From positions 1 through 62,976 of the forward strand of contig JBCBKL010000023.1 in NCBI GenBank assembly GCA_038521825.1: a DNA stretch of 62,976 nucleotides, given 5' to 3'. The notes under the pieces were generated by a model. That model saw nothing but the letters and a program-made list of their open reading frames with translations. It made no database searches and had not been told where the DNA came from. The position numbers and the translations under genes are program-made. The first letter of the stretch is position 1. Every line of letters starts with the position of its first letter. Below are positions 18,727-26,830 of the stretch, in pieces. This stretch comes from JBCBKL01 sp038521825 (GTDB taxonomy: Bacteria; Pseudomonadota; Alphaproteobacteria; Rhodobacterales; Rhodobacteraceae).

Positions 18727-19177
18727 CGCGGCTCCTCGATTTGGGCGGACTGTGCGAAGGCCGAAAAGATTCTGCAAGCGGGGCGACGGAACCACGCGGC
18801 CAGTCCGTTCAAAGCACAACACAACAAATGGATCGCAATCAGAAACGATGCTTCCGAACCGGCCCCATGTCCTGTCGTTGCCTCACTCACGGTCGAGGCA
18901 TCCAAATCCCGGCTCTCCCACGGTCGGATATGGATGGCGGTTTGGGGCCACGACCGCCTCGCCCGCCCCGACACCTGATCGCCGATATGCCGGTGATTGT
19001 GGCCTCGGTCGGGTTGCCGAGATGCACCACCAGCGCCTCTTGTCCAGCGTTCCCATCCCGGGGAAAGGCGCGCTGACTGCATCGTGGTGACGGCGAGGCG
19101 GTCGCCAAAATCCCAAGGTCTCGATGCCTATGGATTTCTGATTGGCGAATCTCACCGGTCTGGCATGGCGTTTCGGT
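18727..19177. other. 451-bp intergenic stretch with no convincing gene
   Basis: Several overlapping open frames of 70-140 codons run on both strands, but none has a good ribosome-binding site and none reads like a folded protein (they are Pro/Arg/Gly-rich shadows of GC-rich DNA). It is longer than the other gaps in this gene-dense part, so it may hold a decayed gene or the ybgC-tol promoter. No repeat or strong hairpin was seen. Confidence 0.5.
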
Positions 19178-19807
19178 TTAGCTCGGGCGGACCTGGACTA
19201 TGCGGGCAGAAAGGCGGAGCGCATGACTGCGATCCTCCGCGACGGGGGGCATGACAGGATCGTAGGCGGCCCGGATGAGCGCTGCAATGTCCGGCCTCAG
19301 AACCGTCGCCTCTCCCGCGACAGCCAGCGGGGACTGATCGCGGAAGGCAAGATCAGACCAGAGCAGGATCGACTGCACCACCTGGCTGAGCGCAAGGGTC
19401 TCGGCGGGCACCTTGCTCAGATGCTGGTCCATCCGCAGAAATACGAAACATGCTTGGATCGCGCCCGTGTCATCGAACCGGAAGATCCGGTACTGATTGG
19501 CGTCTGCCGCCTCGAGCCGGGCAACCAGCGGAGCGAGATCGGGCACGAGGCGATCCAGCCCCGGCACTTCGGGTAGTTCGAACCAGTCGCGAAAGAAGAA
19601 CCACATGAAGTTGCTGCCAAGCTCGGGGTCGGTTTCGGCCATCTCGTGCCCGGCAAGCTGGCAGACCGCCTCGATGGCACCCTTTACCGTCGAGAGCGTC
19701 TTGTCATCGACACCAAAGACAACGGGCGCCAGCGGGCGACCCCAACGTGCGAAGAGATATTCGCCGCTCTCCCGGGTAAAAAGGGCTTTGGTCGCATCCG
19801 GTGTCAT
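19178..19807 (-). CDS. Conserved hypothetical protein downstream of ruvB
   Basis: A 209-residue soluble protein, acidic, without signal peptide or transmembrane helix. Segments such as FMWFFFRDWFELPEVPGLDRLVPDL and YRIFRFDDTGAIQACFVFLRMD suggest a mixed alpha/beta domain; I do not recognise the family. It is on the same strand as ruvB, 137 bp downstream, and the gap carries one of the two 45-nt paired-palindrome elements. A link to recombination is only suggested by position. Confidence 0.78.
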   Translation of the reverse strand: MTPDATKALFTRESGEYLFARWGRPLAPVVFGVDDKTLSTVKGAIEAVCQLAGHEMAETDPELGSNFMWFFFRDWFELPEVPGLDRLVPDLAPLVARLEAADANQYRIFRFDDTGAIQACFVFLRMDQHLSKVPAETLALSQVVQSILLWSDLAFRDQSPLAVAGEATVLRPDIAALIRAAYDPVMPPVAEDRSHALRLSARIVQVRPS

Positions 19808-19880
19808 GGAGGTTTACTTGCAGCACAGTTGTTGCGTCGCAACCCATCTTTCAAAAATGAGCGGCGCATCAGCGATGATC

Positions 19881-19925
19881 CAAAACTCTTCAAAGAGTTT
19901 TGCTCAGAAAATTCGAATTTTCTGA
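19881..19925 (-). repeat. 45-nt paired-palindrome element, copy A (ruvB 3' side)
   Basis: Read in the direction of ruvB transcription, a perfect 22-bp palindrome (half-site TCAGAAAATTC, 19904-19925) is followed by a single G and then a hairpin with 10-bp arms (CAAAACTCTT and its complement, 19881-19902) and a 2-nt loop. It starts 19 bp after the ruvB stop codon. The layout is identical, base for base in length, to the element at 60223-60267, although the stem sequences differ. There is no T run of the usual terminator kind. Confidence 0.85.
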
Positions 19926-19944
19926 TCCCCTTGGCGACCGCCGG

Positions 19945-20967
19945 TCAATCAAACAGATCCGTCTGCCCCTTTGGTGGCGTCAGCCCCAGATGCCGCCAGG
20001 CCCCTTGCGTCAGCATCCGTCCCCTAGGGGTTCGCTGGATGAGGCCCTGTTGCAGAAGGTAAGGCTCGATCACCTCTTCCAGAGCATCCCGGCTTTCCGA
20101 GAGCGCCGCCGACAATGTCTCGATGCCGACTGGCCCGCCCCCATAATGATCGGCCATCAAACGCATGTACCGCCGGTCTGCCCCGTCGAGGCCAAGGTGA
20201 TCGACCCCGAGCCGCGTCAGCGCATTATCGGCCAGCTCTTTCGTGACCGTCCCATCGCCCTCGACCACTGCAAAATCCACGACCCGGCGCAAGAGACGCC
20301 CCGCGATCCTGGGCGTGCCTCGAGCCCGCCGCGCGATCTCGCGCGCGCCGCCCTCGTCCGCAGGTGCTCCCAACTTCTGGGCGTTCCCGCTGACAATGCG
20401 AAAAAGCTCGTCCTCAGTATAGAATTGCAGGCGGGTCGGAATGCCAAAGCGGTCCCGCAGCGGCGTCGTCAACAGTCCCATCCGTGTCGTAGCACCCACC
20501 AGCGTAAAGGGCTGCAATTCGATGCGAACGGTGCGCGCCGCCGGTCCTTCACCAATGACGAGGTCCAGTTCGAAATCCTCAAGCGCGGGATAAAGCACCT
20601 CTTCGACCGCCGGGTTGAGCCGGTGGATTTCGTCGATAAACAGGACGTCCCGCGCTTCCAGATTAGTCAGGATCGCTGCCAGATCCCCTGCCTTGGCCAG
20701 AACAGGGCCAGAGGTCGTTCGGAACCCGACTCCAAGCTCGCGCGCCATGATCTGCGCCAGCGTCGTCTTGCCCAGCCCCGGCGGCCCGTGAAAAAGCGTA
20801 TGATCCATCGCCTCGCCACGCTGCTTGGCAGATTGGATGAAGACACGGAGATTGGCCTTGGCTTCGGCTTGCCCGACGAAATCCTCCAGCAATTGCGGGC
20901 GCAATGCCCTATCCACATCCTCGGGCAGCGGATCGGGGCGCAGGGTTGGATCGATATCGGCCATCAT
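19945..20967 (-). CDS. ruvB: Holliday junction branch-migration motor RuvB
   Basis: A 340-residue AAA+ ATPase that drives branch migration on RuvA-bound Holliday junctions. Visible are Walker A HGPPGLGKTT (about 60-69), Walker B VLFIDEIHRLNPAVEE, sensor 1 VGATTRMGLLTTPLRDRFG, and the C-terminal winged-helix segment ending TPRGRMLTQGAWRHLGL. It lies 9 bp after ruvA on the minus strand, giving the order ruvC-ruvA-ruvB. Confidence 0.98.
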   Translation of the reverse strand: MMADIDPTLRPDPLPEDVDRALRPQLLEDFVGQAEAKANLRVFIQSAKQRGEAMDHTLFHGPPGLGKTTLAQIMARELGVGFRTTSGPVLAKAGDLAAILTNLEARDVLFIDEIHRLNPAVEEVLYPALEDFELDLVIGEGPAARTVRIELQPFTLVGATTRMGLLTTPLRDRFGIPTRLQFYTEDELFRIVSGNAQKLGAPADEGGAREIARRARGTPRIAGRLLRRVVDFAVVEGDGTVTKELADNALTRLGVDHLGLDGADRRYMRLMADHYGGGPVGIETLSAALSESRDALEEVIEPYLLQQGLIQRTPRGRMLTQGAWRHLGLTPPKGQTDLFD

Positions 20968-20976
20968 ATCCCTCGG

Positions 20977-21630
20977 TTAAGCCTTGGGCGCCAACAGTTT
21001 GAGCGCATCGCGGATCAATACGGGCGTCGCGGCATCCGGCGCAGCCGACGCAGCCTGCGCGATGGCCGCCACAGCCTCGGATGGGCTGTAGCCTAGGTTG
21101 CCCAGGGCCGACAACGCCTCGGCTTGGGCTGACGGGTCGGCGGACGCAGCAGCCGGCAGGGGTGCCTCGATGACGGCTTCCGTTCCGGTTTCGGAAGGCG
21201 CAGCCGTTGTTCGGCCAAGTGCCATAACCGACGGCGCCTTGTCCTTAAGGTCGAGTACGATCCGCTGCGCGATCTTCGGTCCGATCCCCTTCGCCCTTTT
21301 GACCGCCGCCCAATCACCGAGGGCAATGGCGCGGCTTACGCCATCAACCCCGAGCGCGCCCAGAATGGCCAGCGATGCCTTGGCGCCGACGCCCTGCACC
21401 GACATCAACAAACGGTGCCATTCCTTTTCGGCAAGCGTGGGAAATCCGAAGAGCTGCATCAAATCTTCGCGCACCACCAGATCGGTATAAAGTGCGCAGG
21501 CCTCACCCACGTCTGGCAGGGCGGCGAGGGTGCGGTCCGAGCAGTAGACGAGGTAGCCCACACCGCGCACATCAAGCAGCACGTGATCCGCTGCGCGATG
21601 GTCAATCCGACCCGAAAGCTTTCCGATCAT
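20977..21630 (-). CDS. ruvA: Holliday junction-binding protein RuvA
   Basis: A 217-residue protein with the OB-fold N-terminal domain (MIGKLSGRIDHRAADHVLLDVRGVGYLVYCS), the helix-hairpin-helix pair (LLMSVQGVGAKASLAILGALG and AKGIGPKIAQRIVLDLKDK) and the C-terminal domain III that contacts RuvB (LGNLGYSPSEAVAAIAQA). A disordered Ala/Thr-rich linker joins them. It overlaps the ruvC stop by 4 bp. Confidence 0.98.
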   Translation of the reverse strand: MIGKLSGRIDHRAADHVLLDVRGVGYLVYCSDRTLAALPDVGEACALYTDLVVREDLMQLFGFPTLAEKEWHRLLMSVQGVGAKASLAILGALGVDGVSRAIALGDWAAVKRAKGIGPKIAQRIVLDLKDKAPSVMALGRTTAAPSETGTEAVIEAPLPAAASADPSAQAEALSALGNLGYSPSEAVAAIAQAASAAPDAATPVLIRDALKLLAPKA

Positions 21631-22124
21631 GCCCGGGCCCTTTCAACCGCGCGGGCCAGACCACCACCGTGATGGGCATGGCAAATCGCAAGAGCCAGCG
21701 CATCCGCCGCGTCCGGCCCGGCCAGATCGACACCGGGCAGTTGCAGGCGCACCATATGGGCGACCTGCGCCTTGTCGGCATGACCAACACCCACGACGGA
21801 TTTCTTGACCTTGTTGGGCGCATATTCACCGACTGAAAGACCAGCCTGCGCGGGAACCAGCAGGGCGATGCCCCGTGCCTGGCCCAACTTGAGCGTGCCC
21901 GCCCCGTCTTTGTTCACAAAGGTCTGTTCAACCGCCGCCGTGTCGGGCGCATATTGGCGCACGATTTCGGTCAAGGCCTGATGAAGGGACAGCAGCCGAT
22001 CAGGCAGGCCATCGCCGAGGCCGTGGCACAGCCCGTTCGCAACGTGACGCAGCCGCGATCCCTGCACCTCGATCACGCCCCAACCCAGCGTGCGAAGCCC
22101 CGGATCGATCCCCAGAATACGCAT
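21627..22124 (-). CDS. ruvC: Holliday junction resolvase RuvC
   Basis: A 165-residue endonuclease of the RNase H fold that cuts Holliday junctions. Metal-binding acidic residues are in GIDPGLRTLGWGV (Asp7), AVEQTFVNKD, and the C-terminal PDAADALALAICHAH. ATG 22124 (MRILGIDPG) is the family start; the open frame to 22295 reads through non-conserved sequence. It is the first gene of the ruvCAB operon, and a possible damage-response operator lies about 47 bp upstream. Confidence 0.97.
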   Translation of the reverse strand: MRILGIDPGLRTLGWGVIEVQGSRLRHVANGLCHGLGDGLPDRLLSLHQALTEIVRQYAPDTAAVEQTFVNKDGAGTLKLGQARGIALLVPAQAGLSVGEYAPNKVKKSVVGVGHADKAQVAHMVRLQLPGVDLAGPDAADALALAICHAHHGGGLARAVERARA

Positions 22125-22470
22125 CTTGGAACTGCCCTGCCTGTTTCTTTTTGCCTTTTGTTGTTCACTAGCACGAAAGGCGAACATTCGCCAAGCGGTT
22201 CCGGGCTTGACCCGAAACGGCGTCGAATATCCTGACCGCGACAAAGGGTGAAAAACTCGGTTCAAAATCGTCATGGGAGATAACAAAAACGACATCGCCG
22301 CAGTCTTAAAAATGCCTCAATTTCAGTCTGTTACCGAAAGGTGAGGCCTTGCACTAACTGCATATCGACCATGCAAAAATTGCGGCTTGTTCCTCGTCAA
22401 AGCGGGTCCTATCTGCCGGTAGTGACGCGGGTTACCCCGCCCAACTCCTCAAACAAAAAGGACTGCTGCA
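22125..22470. other. Divergent intergenic region between ruvC and the DUF1127 gene
   Basis: This 346-bp gap must hold promoters in both directions. Near ruvC it contains a possible LexA-type site (22171-22185). Near the DUF1127 gene a short hairpin (GCGGG, TTAC loop, CCCGC) lies about 30-45 bp before the start codon, followed by an AAAAGGA ribosome-binding site. The centre is AT-richer than its surroundings. No gene seen. Confidence 0.55.
22171..22185 (-). promoter_or_regulatory. Possible LexA (SOS) operator upstream of ruvC
   Basis: On the minus strand the site reads GTTC-N7-GTGC. The alphaproteobacterial LexA operator is GTTC-N7-GTTC, so this is one mismatch from consensus, in the expected place upstream of a recombination operon that is often SOS-controlled. 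One mismatch in eight fixed bases is weak evidence on its own. Confidence 0.3.
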
Positions 22471-22686
22471 ATGGCTGCATTTGACACCACACGCCCTTCG
22501 TTTGACGCTGCACCTGTTGCCGGCGTCTTCTTCCGCCCATTTTACCGCTTGGTTGCAATGGTCGTCGCCTGGAACGACGCACGCGTGACACGCAACGCCC
22601 TGTCTGCACTGAGTGATCGCGAACTCGAAGACATCGGCCTCAGCCGCGGGGACATCGACGAAGTCGCCGTACAGGCGTGGCACTAA
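22471..22686 (+). CDS. DUF1127 small protein
   Basis: A 71-residue protein. The C-terminal DUF1127 motif is clear: ALSALSDRELEDIGLSRGDIDEVA. The N-terminal half (FFRPFYRLVAMVVAWNDARVTRNAL) is amphipathic and basic. DUF1127 proteins in Rhodobacter include CcaF1, an RNA-binding protein made with stress-induced small RNAs, so an RNA-related role is possible. A strong AAAAGGACTGCTGCA ribosome-binding region precedes ATG 22471 and a Rho-independent terminator follows 20 bp after the stop, so it is a compact single-gene unit. Confidence 0.9.
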   Translation: MAAFDTTRPSFDAAPVAGVFFRPFYRLVAMVVAWNDARVTRNALSALSDRELEDIGLSRGDIDEVAVQAWH

Positions 22687-22706
22687 GAAACACTGCGACA
22701 AAGCAG

Positions 22707-22743
22707 AAAAGCCGCCGGTCGATGAGACACGGCGGCTTTTTTG
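22707..22743 (+). terminator. Rho-independent terminator of the DUF1127 gene
   Basis: AAAAGCCGCC pairs with GGCGGCTTTT around a 14-nt loop, followed by a run of T. It lies 20 bp after the stop codon. Confidence 0.9.
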
Positions 22744-22758
22744 TTTCCAGGTCTCCGA

Positions 22759-23112
22759 TCAGCGCAGGATCGGGCCGATGTATTCTGATATCATCTGGGT
22801 CAGCGGATCGATCTGCATGACCCACGCGCCACCCTGCTCAATCGGAGTCCCGGCTGCGAGCCGATCGACCCGCTCGTCGTAGGTGATCGGGCCAAGTGCC
22901 GACAGCATGAACGCTTTGAAACCGAAAAATGCGATAAACAGAATGAGCGCCGCGCGCGGCGAAACCGACCAACGCTTGCGTTTTGGTTTGACGACGATCA
23001 GTCCGTCGCCCCTGATCTGCGTTACATATCCCTGCGCCAAAGCTGAGTGCTTTTTGTCAAGCGCAGCGAGACGATGCATGAACTCTGCGTGCGAATCCGT
23101 CATAGCAGCCAT
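22759..23112 (-). CDS. Small single-pass membrane protein of unknown function
   Basis: A 117-residue protein with a basic cytoplasmic segment (VVKPKRKRWSVSPRA) leading into one transmembrane helix (about 53-75, ALILFIAFFGFKAFMLSALG), then a short C-terminal domain ending ISEYIGPILR. A GGAGTAAGAG ribosome-binding site supports ATG 23112 rather than the second ATG 9 bp later. It lies downstream of prmA on the same strand, 105 bp away, and ends 16 bp from the DUF1127 terminator. I do not recognise the family. Confidence 0.8.
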   Translation of the reverse strand: MAAMTDSHAEFMHRLAALDKKHSALAQGYVTQIRGDGLIVVKPKRKRWSVSPRAALILFIAFFGFKAFMLSALGPITYDERVDRLAAGTPIEQGGAWVMQIDPLTQMISEYIGPILR

Positions 23113-23217
23113 CTCTTACTCCAAACCGGCCCCCACCGACTGGTCTTACAAAAATCATCTGCAAATGTGGCCAAAACAAGGCAAACCCCGCGTAACCACC
23201 GGAAAATGTGTCGTTTA

Positions 23218-24084
23218 TCAGCTTGGTTTTTGCAGTGTGAGCGTGGTCCACTCAACAATCTCTCGGCGTTTGATCACATTGATCCCAAGCCGTGTATAAA
23301 CCTGGGCCACTTCATCCGCCTGTTCGTTCAGGATACCCGAAAGAATCACATGACCCCCAGTTGAAACGTGCGAAATTATGTCAGGCGCCAGCGCGATCAG
23401 CGGGCCTTTTAGGATGTTGGCAAAGACCAGATCGAAGGGGCCAGCCAGATCCGGGTGATCCAGACCTGCTGCTTCGACCACCTTCACCCGACCGTCCAGC
23501 CTGTTAGCCCGCACGTTCGCTTCGGCTACATCGACGGCGACCGCATCGATGTCGCTGGCCAGCACCGGATGCGGCCAGACCCGCGCCGCAGCCATCGCCA
23601 GAACCGCCGTACCGCAGCCGATATCGACGACCCGTTTGGTCTCCGCACGCGCTTTGACCAGATCATCAAGCGCCAGCAGGCATCCCAGCGTTGTTCCATG
23701 GTGTCCCGTGCCAAAGGCCATCGCCGCCTCGATCAACAACGGTTCGGCTCCGTCTGGGATCTTGTCGGCATCATGGGCGCCGTAGACAAAGAACCGCCCC
23801 GCCTCGACCGGTGCCAGTTCGCGCCGTACATGGGCGACCCAGTCGGTTTCTGGCACTTCAGAAATGATAAAGGGCTTGGCCCCTTTTGCGGCCGTCAATA
23901 GCATCAGGGCGGCCTCATCCGGTGCCGCGGTGAAGTATCCGCCGACCTCCCACAGGCCCGATCCATCCTCGACTTCGAAAACTCCGATCCCTGTGGGTTC
24001 AGGTTCCAGCCGCTCCATCGCTTCGCCAAGCGCTTCCGCGGCGGCCCTGCCTGCAAGTGTCGTCAGCGCAGTCCATGTGGCCAT
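23218..24084 (-). CDS. prmA: Ribosomal protein L11 methyltransferase
   Basis: A 288-residue class I SAM-dependent methyltransferase that modifies ribosomal protein L11. The SAM-binding motif I is VVDIGCGTAVLAMAAARV, followed by ASDIDAVAVDVAEANVRAN and the NPPY-like FDLVFANILKGPL. The N-terminal substrate-binding domain (about 1-95) and MAFGTGHHGTTLGCL are typical. The MFS gene lies 3 bp upstream on the same strand, suggesting co-transcription. Confidence 0.95.
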   Translation of the reverse strand: MATWTALTTLAGRAAAEALGEAMERLEPEPTGIGVFEVEDGSGLWEVGGYFTAAPDEAALMLLTAAKGAKPFIISEVPETDWVAHVRRELAPVEAGRFFVYGAHDADKIPDGAEPLLIEAAMAFGTGHHGTTLGCLLALDDLVKARAETKRVVDIGCGTAVLAMAAARVWPHPVLASDIDAVAVDVAEANVRANRLDGRVKVVEAAGLDHPDLAGPFDLVFANILKGPLIALAPDIISHVSTGGHVILSGILNEQADEVAQVYTRLGINVIKRREIVEWTTLTLQKPS

Positions 24085-24087
24085 GGG

Positions 24088-25320
24088 TTACTCCGCCGGG
24101 GCCGGCAGGCCGGGAGCAAATATCGTCTCACGCCCCGGCTCTGGATGCCGCGGGATCAACGTGGCCAGGATGAACGAGATTCCCGCCATCGCGGCAGCAA
24201 GAAAGAATACGGACGCCGGTGATACGAGCCATAGAAAGCCCAGCATCACCGGCAGGAACACCGCTGCGATATGATTAATCGTAAAAGCCACTGCCGCGGT
24301 CGGCGCGATGTCACCCGGATCGGCGATTTTCTGGAAGTATGTCTTGAGCGCCAGCGCGAGCCCAAAAAAGATGTGGTCGACTACGTAAAGGGCGGCAGCG
24401 ACCGCTAGCCCCCAGCCAAGATAATAGACGCCGCCATAGGCAAGAAACACGAGCACGAGCCCGATATACTCGAACCCAAGCGCGTTCCGCTCACCGTAAT
24501 GTTGCACAACCCGACCCAAGAGCGGGGCTGCAAAGATATTGACCACAAGGTTGATCAGATACAGCGCCGTCAGTTCGTGCACGTCGAAGCCAAACCGCTC
24601 AACCATCATGAAACCCGCGAAGACGACAAAGATCTGCCGCCGCGCACCCGACATGAATTGCAGAGCGTAGTACAACCAATACCGCCGCCGCAGGATCATC
24701 TGCTTTTTCTGCGGATGCGGTGCCTCGAACTGCGGATAGGCAACCCAGGCGAATAGCGCGATGGCCGCGGTGACGCCGCCGCCAACCAAATATACAATAT
24801 TGTAGGTTAGGTTCAGCGGTTCCCACAGAACCATGATCACGAAATAGACGAGGAAGGTCGAAACCGAGCCCGCCGCGAGCAACCAACCGAGGATGCGCGG
24901 CGCGTCCTCTTTCGGCAGCCATTGCAGCTGCAGCGACTGGTTGACGGTTTCGTAATAATGAAAGCCGACCGAACTGAGGAACGTCAGGATGAGAATGCCC
25001 TGGATCTGCGGAAACTGTGCCGTCAGCGCCGTGGCCGCTCCCAACAGAAACAGGGACGCCATACCAAGCACCTGTTCGCGCATGACCAGCAGAACAGCGA
25101 TGACACCGACGGCCAGAAAGCCCGGGATTTCACGCACGGTGTGCAGCAAACCAATATCCGCCCCGTCAAAGGCGGCCGCGTCGATCACAAAATTGTTGAG
25201 CAGCGCCAGCCACGTCGAAAACGCGATCGGCATCGCCGCCGCCATCAGAAACAGCAGGGTGATCGGTCTGCGCCAAAAGGGCAGTTCCCGGGCGCGGGCA
25301 ATCGGATGGGTCTGGGCCAT
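24088..25320 (-). CDS. Major facilitator superfamily transporter
   Basis: A 410-residue inner-membrane protein with about twelve hydrophobic segments in two halves, and a short N-terminal cytoplasmic stretch (AQTHPIARARELPFWRRP). Substrate unknown: no signature beyond the MFS layout is visible. Charged loop pieces such as QFEAPHPQKKQMILRRRYW fall between the halves, as expected. It precedes prmA by 3 bp. Start ATG 25320 gives a normal MFS length. Confidence 0.85.
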   Translation of the reverse strand: MAQTHPIARARELPFWRRPITLLFLMAAAMPIAFSTWLALLNNFVIDAAAFDGADIGLLHTVREIPGFLAVGVIAVLLVMREQVLGMASLFLLGAATALTAQFPQIQGILILTFLSSVGFHYYETVNQSLQLQWLPKEDAPRILGWLLAAGSVSTFLVYFVIMVLWEPLNLTYNIVYLVGGGVTAAIALFAWVAYPQFEAPHPQKKQMILRRRYWLYYALQFMSGARRQIFVVFAGFMMVERFGFDVHELTALYLINLVVNIFAAPLLGRVVQHYGERNALGFEYIGLVLVFLAYGGVYYLGWGLAVAAALYVVDHIFFGLALALKTYFQKIADPGDIAPTAAVAFTINHIAAVFLPVMLGFLWLVSPASVFFLAAAMAGISFILATLIPRHPEPGRETIFAPGLPAPAE

Positions 25321-25714
25321 GCGCCGCTCTTACGCCTTTCAAAACCCCTTGGCGAGTGACGAAATCGCACAAGCGGCTGTGCCCGAATGATCTGGATCAA
25401 GGCGTTCGGCGTTCCCGGCAGTCTAAACACAAAGGTGTTCGGTGGTTCCGCGTTGATCACCAGGCGGGAGGAGCCCCGCGACACTGGCCGTGGCCGTCCA
25501 CCCGGCTGTCGTGGCTGCCTGTTGTTCCGTGGACCGCCGGGCATGCGCCCGGATGAATCGTCCCCCTTTGTCCGTTCGGCGCGTATCTGGATCTGCATCT
25601 AGTCTGCGGAAGCAGATCGAAGGCGCGTCGGCTTGATGATGCAGCACGGGCGCGCAACAAGGCCGTGTCGCAGGTGCGACTGCGACACGGCCGGTTGCTG
25701 TTTCGAAGCCGGAT
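25321..25714. other. 394-bp intergenic region with a long hairpin
   Basis: The gap lies between the phzF-like gene and the MFS gene (both minus strand). It is GC-rich with no credible gene; a 71-codon plus-strand frame at 25387-25602 lacks a ribosome-binding site and reads like noise. Its main structure is the hairpin at 25654-25698; a shorter CCGGGC/GCCCGG hairpin lies near 25540. Confidence 0.5.
25654..25698 (-). terminator. Long hairpin downstream of the phzF-like gene
   Basis: Perfect 12-bp arms (GGCCGTGTCGCA, 25661-25672, and its complement, 25681-25692) enclose an 8-nt spacer, extended by GCAAC/GTTGC on the far side of a small bulge. It begins 17 bp after the phzF-like stop. The T run is short (TTGTT), so it may be a weak terminator or an RNA-stability hairpin. 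Confidence 0.45.
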
Positions 25715-26587
25715 CTAATCGAGGTGCAAGGTCCCGCTCATCAACAGGTATCCCGAACCGGTAACCGACACGCCCCGGATCGCGTCCGTCGGACCCAGAA
25801 CCTCGACTTCTGCCTGTCCCGGGCGACCCATCCCAAAGCCCTGCTGCGCCACGAAGCTGGGCTGGTCCAGCAGCCCTTCGGCCCAGAGATACGCAGCCAT
25901 CGCGCCGGTGGCCGAGCCGGTAAATGGATCTTCGGGCGGGTTCGGCGGGGCCATGAGCAGGCGTGCGGCGGTGTCGCCCGCCTCGTCAAAACCCTCCGGT
26001 ACCACCCAGAACGGTTCAAGCAGATCGATTGAACCGAGGCCCAAATGCGCCGCATAGGCGCGGTGGCCTTCGATGTCGTGGCGCAGGGCCTTCAGGGCAT
26101 CCTTGGATTTCAGAACGGTGATGCAAAAGGGCAGACCCGTCGAAACGATCCGTGGCGGATGGGCAATCTGGTCGGCGTTAAGGCTGCCAACAGCGGCAAC
26201 CAATTCCACAGGCACATACTCACCAAAGTCCGGGGCAATCTGGGTCATCCGGACACGGTTGCCCTGGACTTCGATGGGGATCACACCCGCGCCCGTTTCC
26301 AAGGTCGATGGCCCGTCACCGATCAGGCCACGTTCGCGCAGCGCGACAGCCGTCGCGACGGTTGGATGGCCCGCAAAAGGGATCTCTGCGCTGGCCACAA
26401 AATAACGGACGCGGATGTCAGCCACGTCCGAAGGGCCGGTATACGTGCATTCAACCAGCGACGTCTCGCAGACGAAATTCTTGCAGGTCTCGTCATCGAG
26501 ACAGGCACCGCCATGCACCACGGCGCAGCCGTTCCCGCCAAAGGGCCGGTCGGTGAAGGCGTCGACCCAATCGACATCAAACGGCAT
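25715..26587 (-). CDS. PhzF family isomerase/epimerase-like protein
   Basis: A 290-residue protein of the PhzF/diaminopimelate-epimerase-like fold. The family N-terminus (VDWVDAFTDRPFGGNGCAVV), the putative catalytic Glu41 in FVCETSLVECTY, FAGHPTVATAVAL and PFTGSATGAMAAYLW are all present. True phenazine synthesis is unlikely, as no other phz gene is seen; most family members have unknown substrates. It lies 14 bp downstream of the DUF1150 gene on the same strand. Confidence 0.9.
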   Translation of the reverse strand: MPFDVDWVDAFTDRPFGGNGCAVVHGGACLDDETCKNFVCETSLVECTYTGPSDVADIRVRYFVASAEIPFAGHPTVATAVALRERGLIGDGPSTLETGAGVIPIEVQGNRVRMTQIAPDFGEYVPVELVAAVGSLNADQIAHPPRIVSTGLPFCITVLKSKDALKALRHDIEGHRAYAAHLGLGSIDLLEPFWVVPEGFDEAGDTAARLLMAPPNPPEDPFTGSATGAMAAYLWAEGLLDQPSFVAQQGFGMGRPGQAEVEVLGPTDAIRGVSVTGSGYLLMSGTLHLD

Positions 26588-26601
26588 GGCTGCGGCGCAA
26601 C

Positions 26602-26826
26602 TTAGTGAAGTGGCTGAGGCGAATAGTCATGCTGGCGCGCAAGGACATAGGCCATGCGCTCATCCGCGACCAAGGCCAGTTGCTGGCCATCTTCGTCATG
26701 GACGGCAAAAAGTTGGTCATGGCCCTCGGCCTGTTCACGGACTTCGCGTGGCAGGTCCTTCACGGCAATGGGTTTGACATAGACCATGCGCTCGGTCGCT
26801 GCGCCAAAATCATATGGTGTCTGCAT
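26602..26826 (-). CDS. DUF1150 family protein
   Basis: A 74-residue soluble protein with the DUF1150 pattern (ERMVYVKPIAVKDLPREVREQ, then QLFAVHDEDGQQLALVADERMAYVLARQHD). In Rhodobacterales and rhizobia this family is routinely encoded next to a small heat-shock protein, as here (4 bp after hsp20). A role in the heat-shock response is inferred from that pairing only. Confidence 0.9.
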   Translation of the reverse strand: MQTPYDFGAATERMVYVKPIAVKDLPREVREQAEGHDQLFAVHDEDGQQLALVADERMAYVLARQHDYSPQPLH

Positions 26827-26830
26827 CCTC

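Noticed and set aside
18887..19155. Overlapping 70-90-codon minus-strand frames between ybgC and the ruvB-side gene
   Set aside because: No ribosome-binding site and no protein-like pattern.
25387..25602. A 71-codon plus-strand frame in the phzF-MFS gap
   Set aside because: No ribosome-binding site, low-complexity Pro/Arg/Gly composition, overlapping equally long frames on the other strand.
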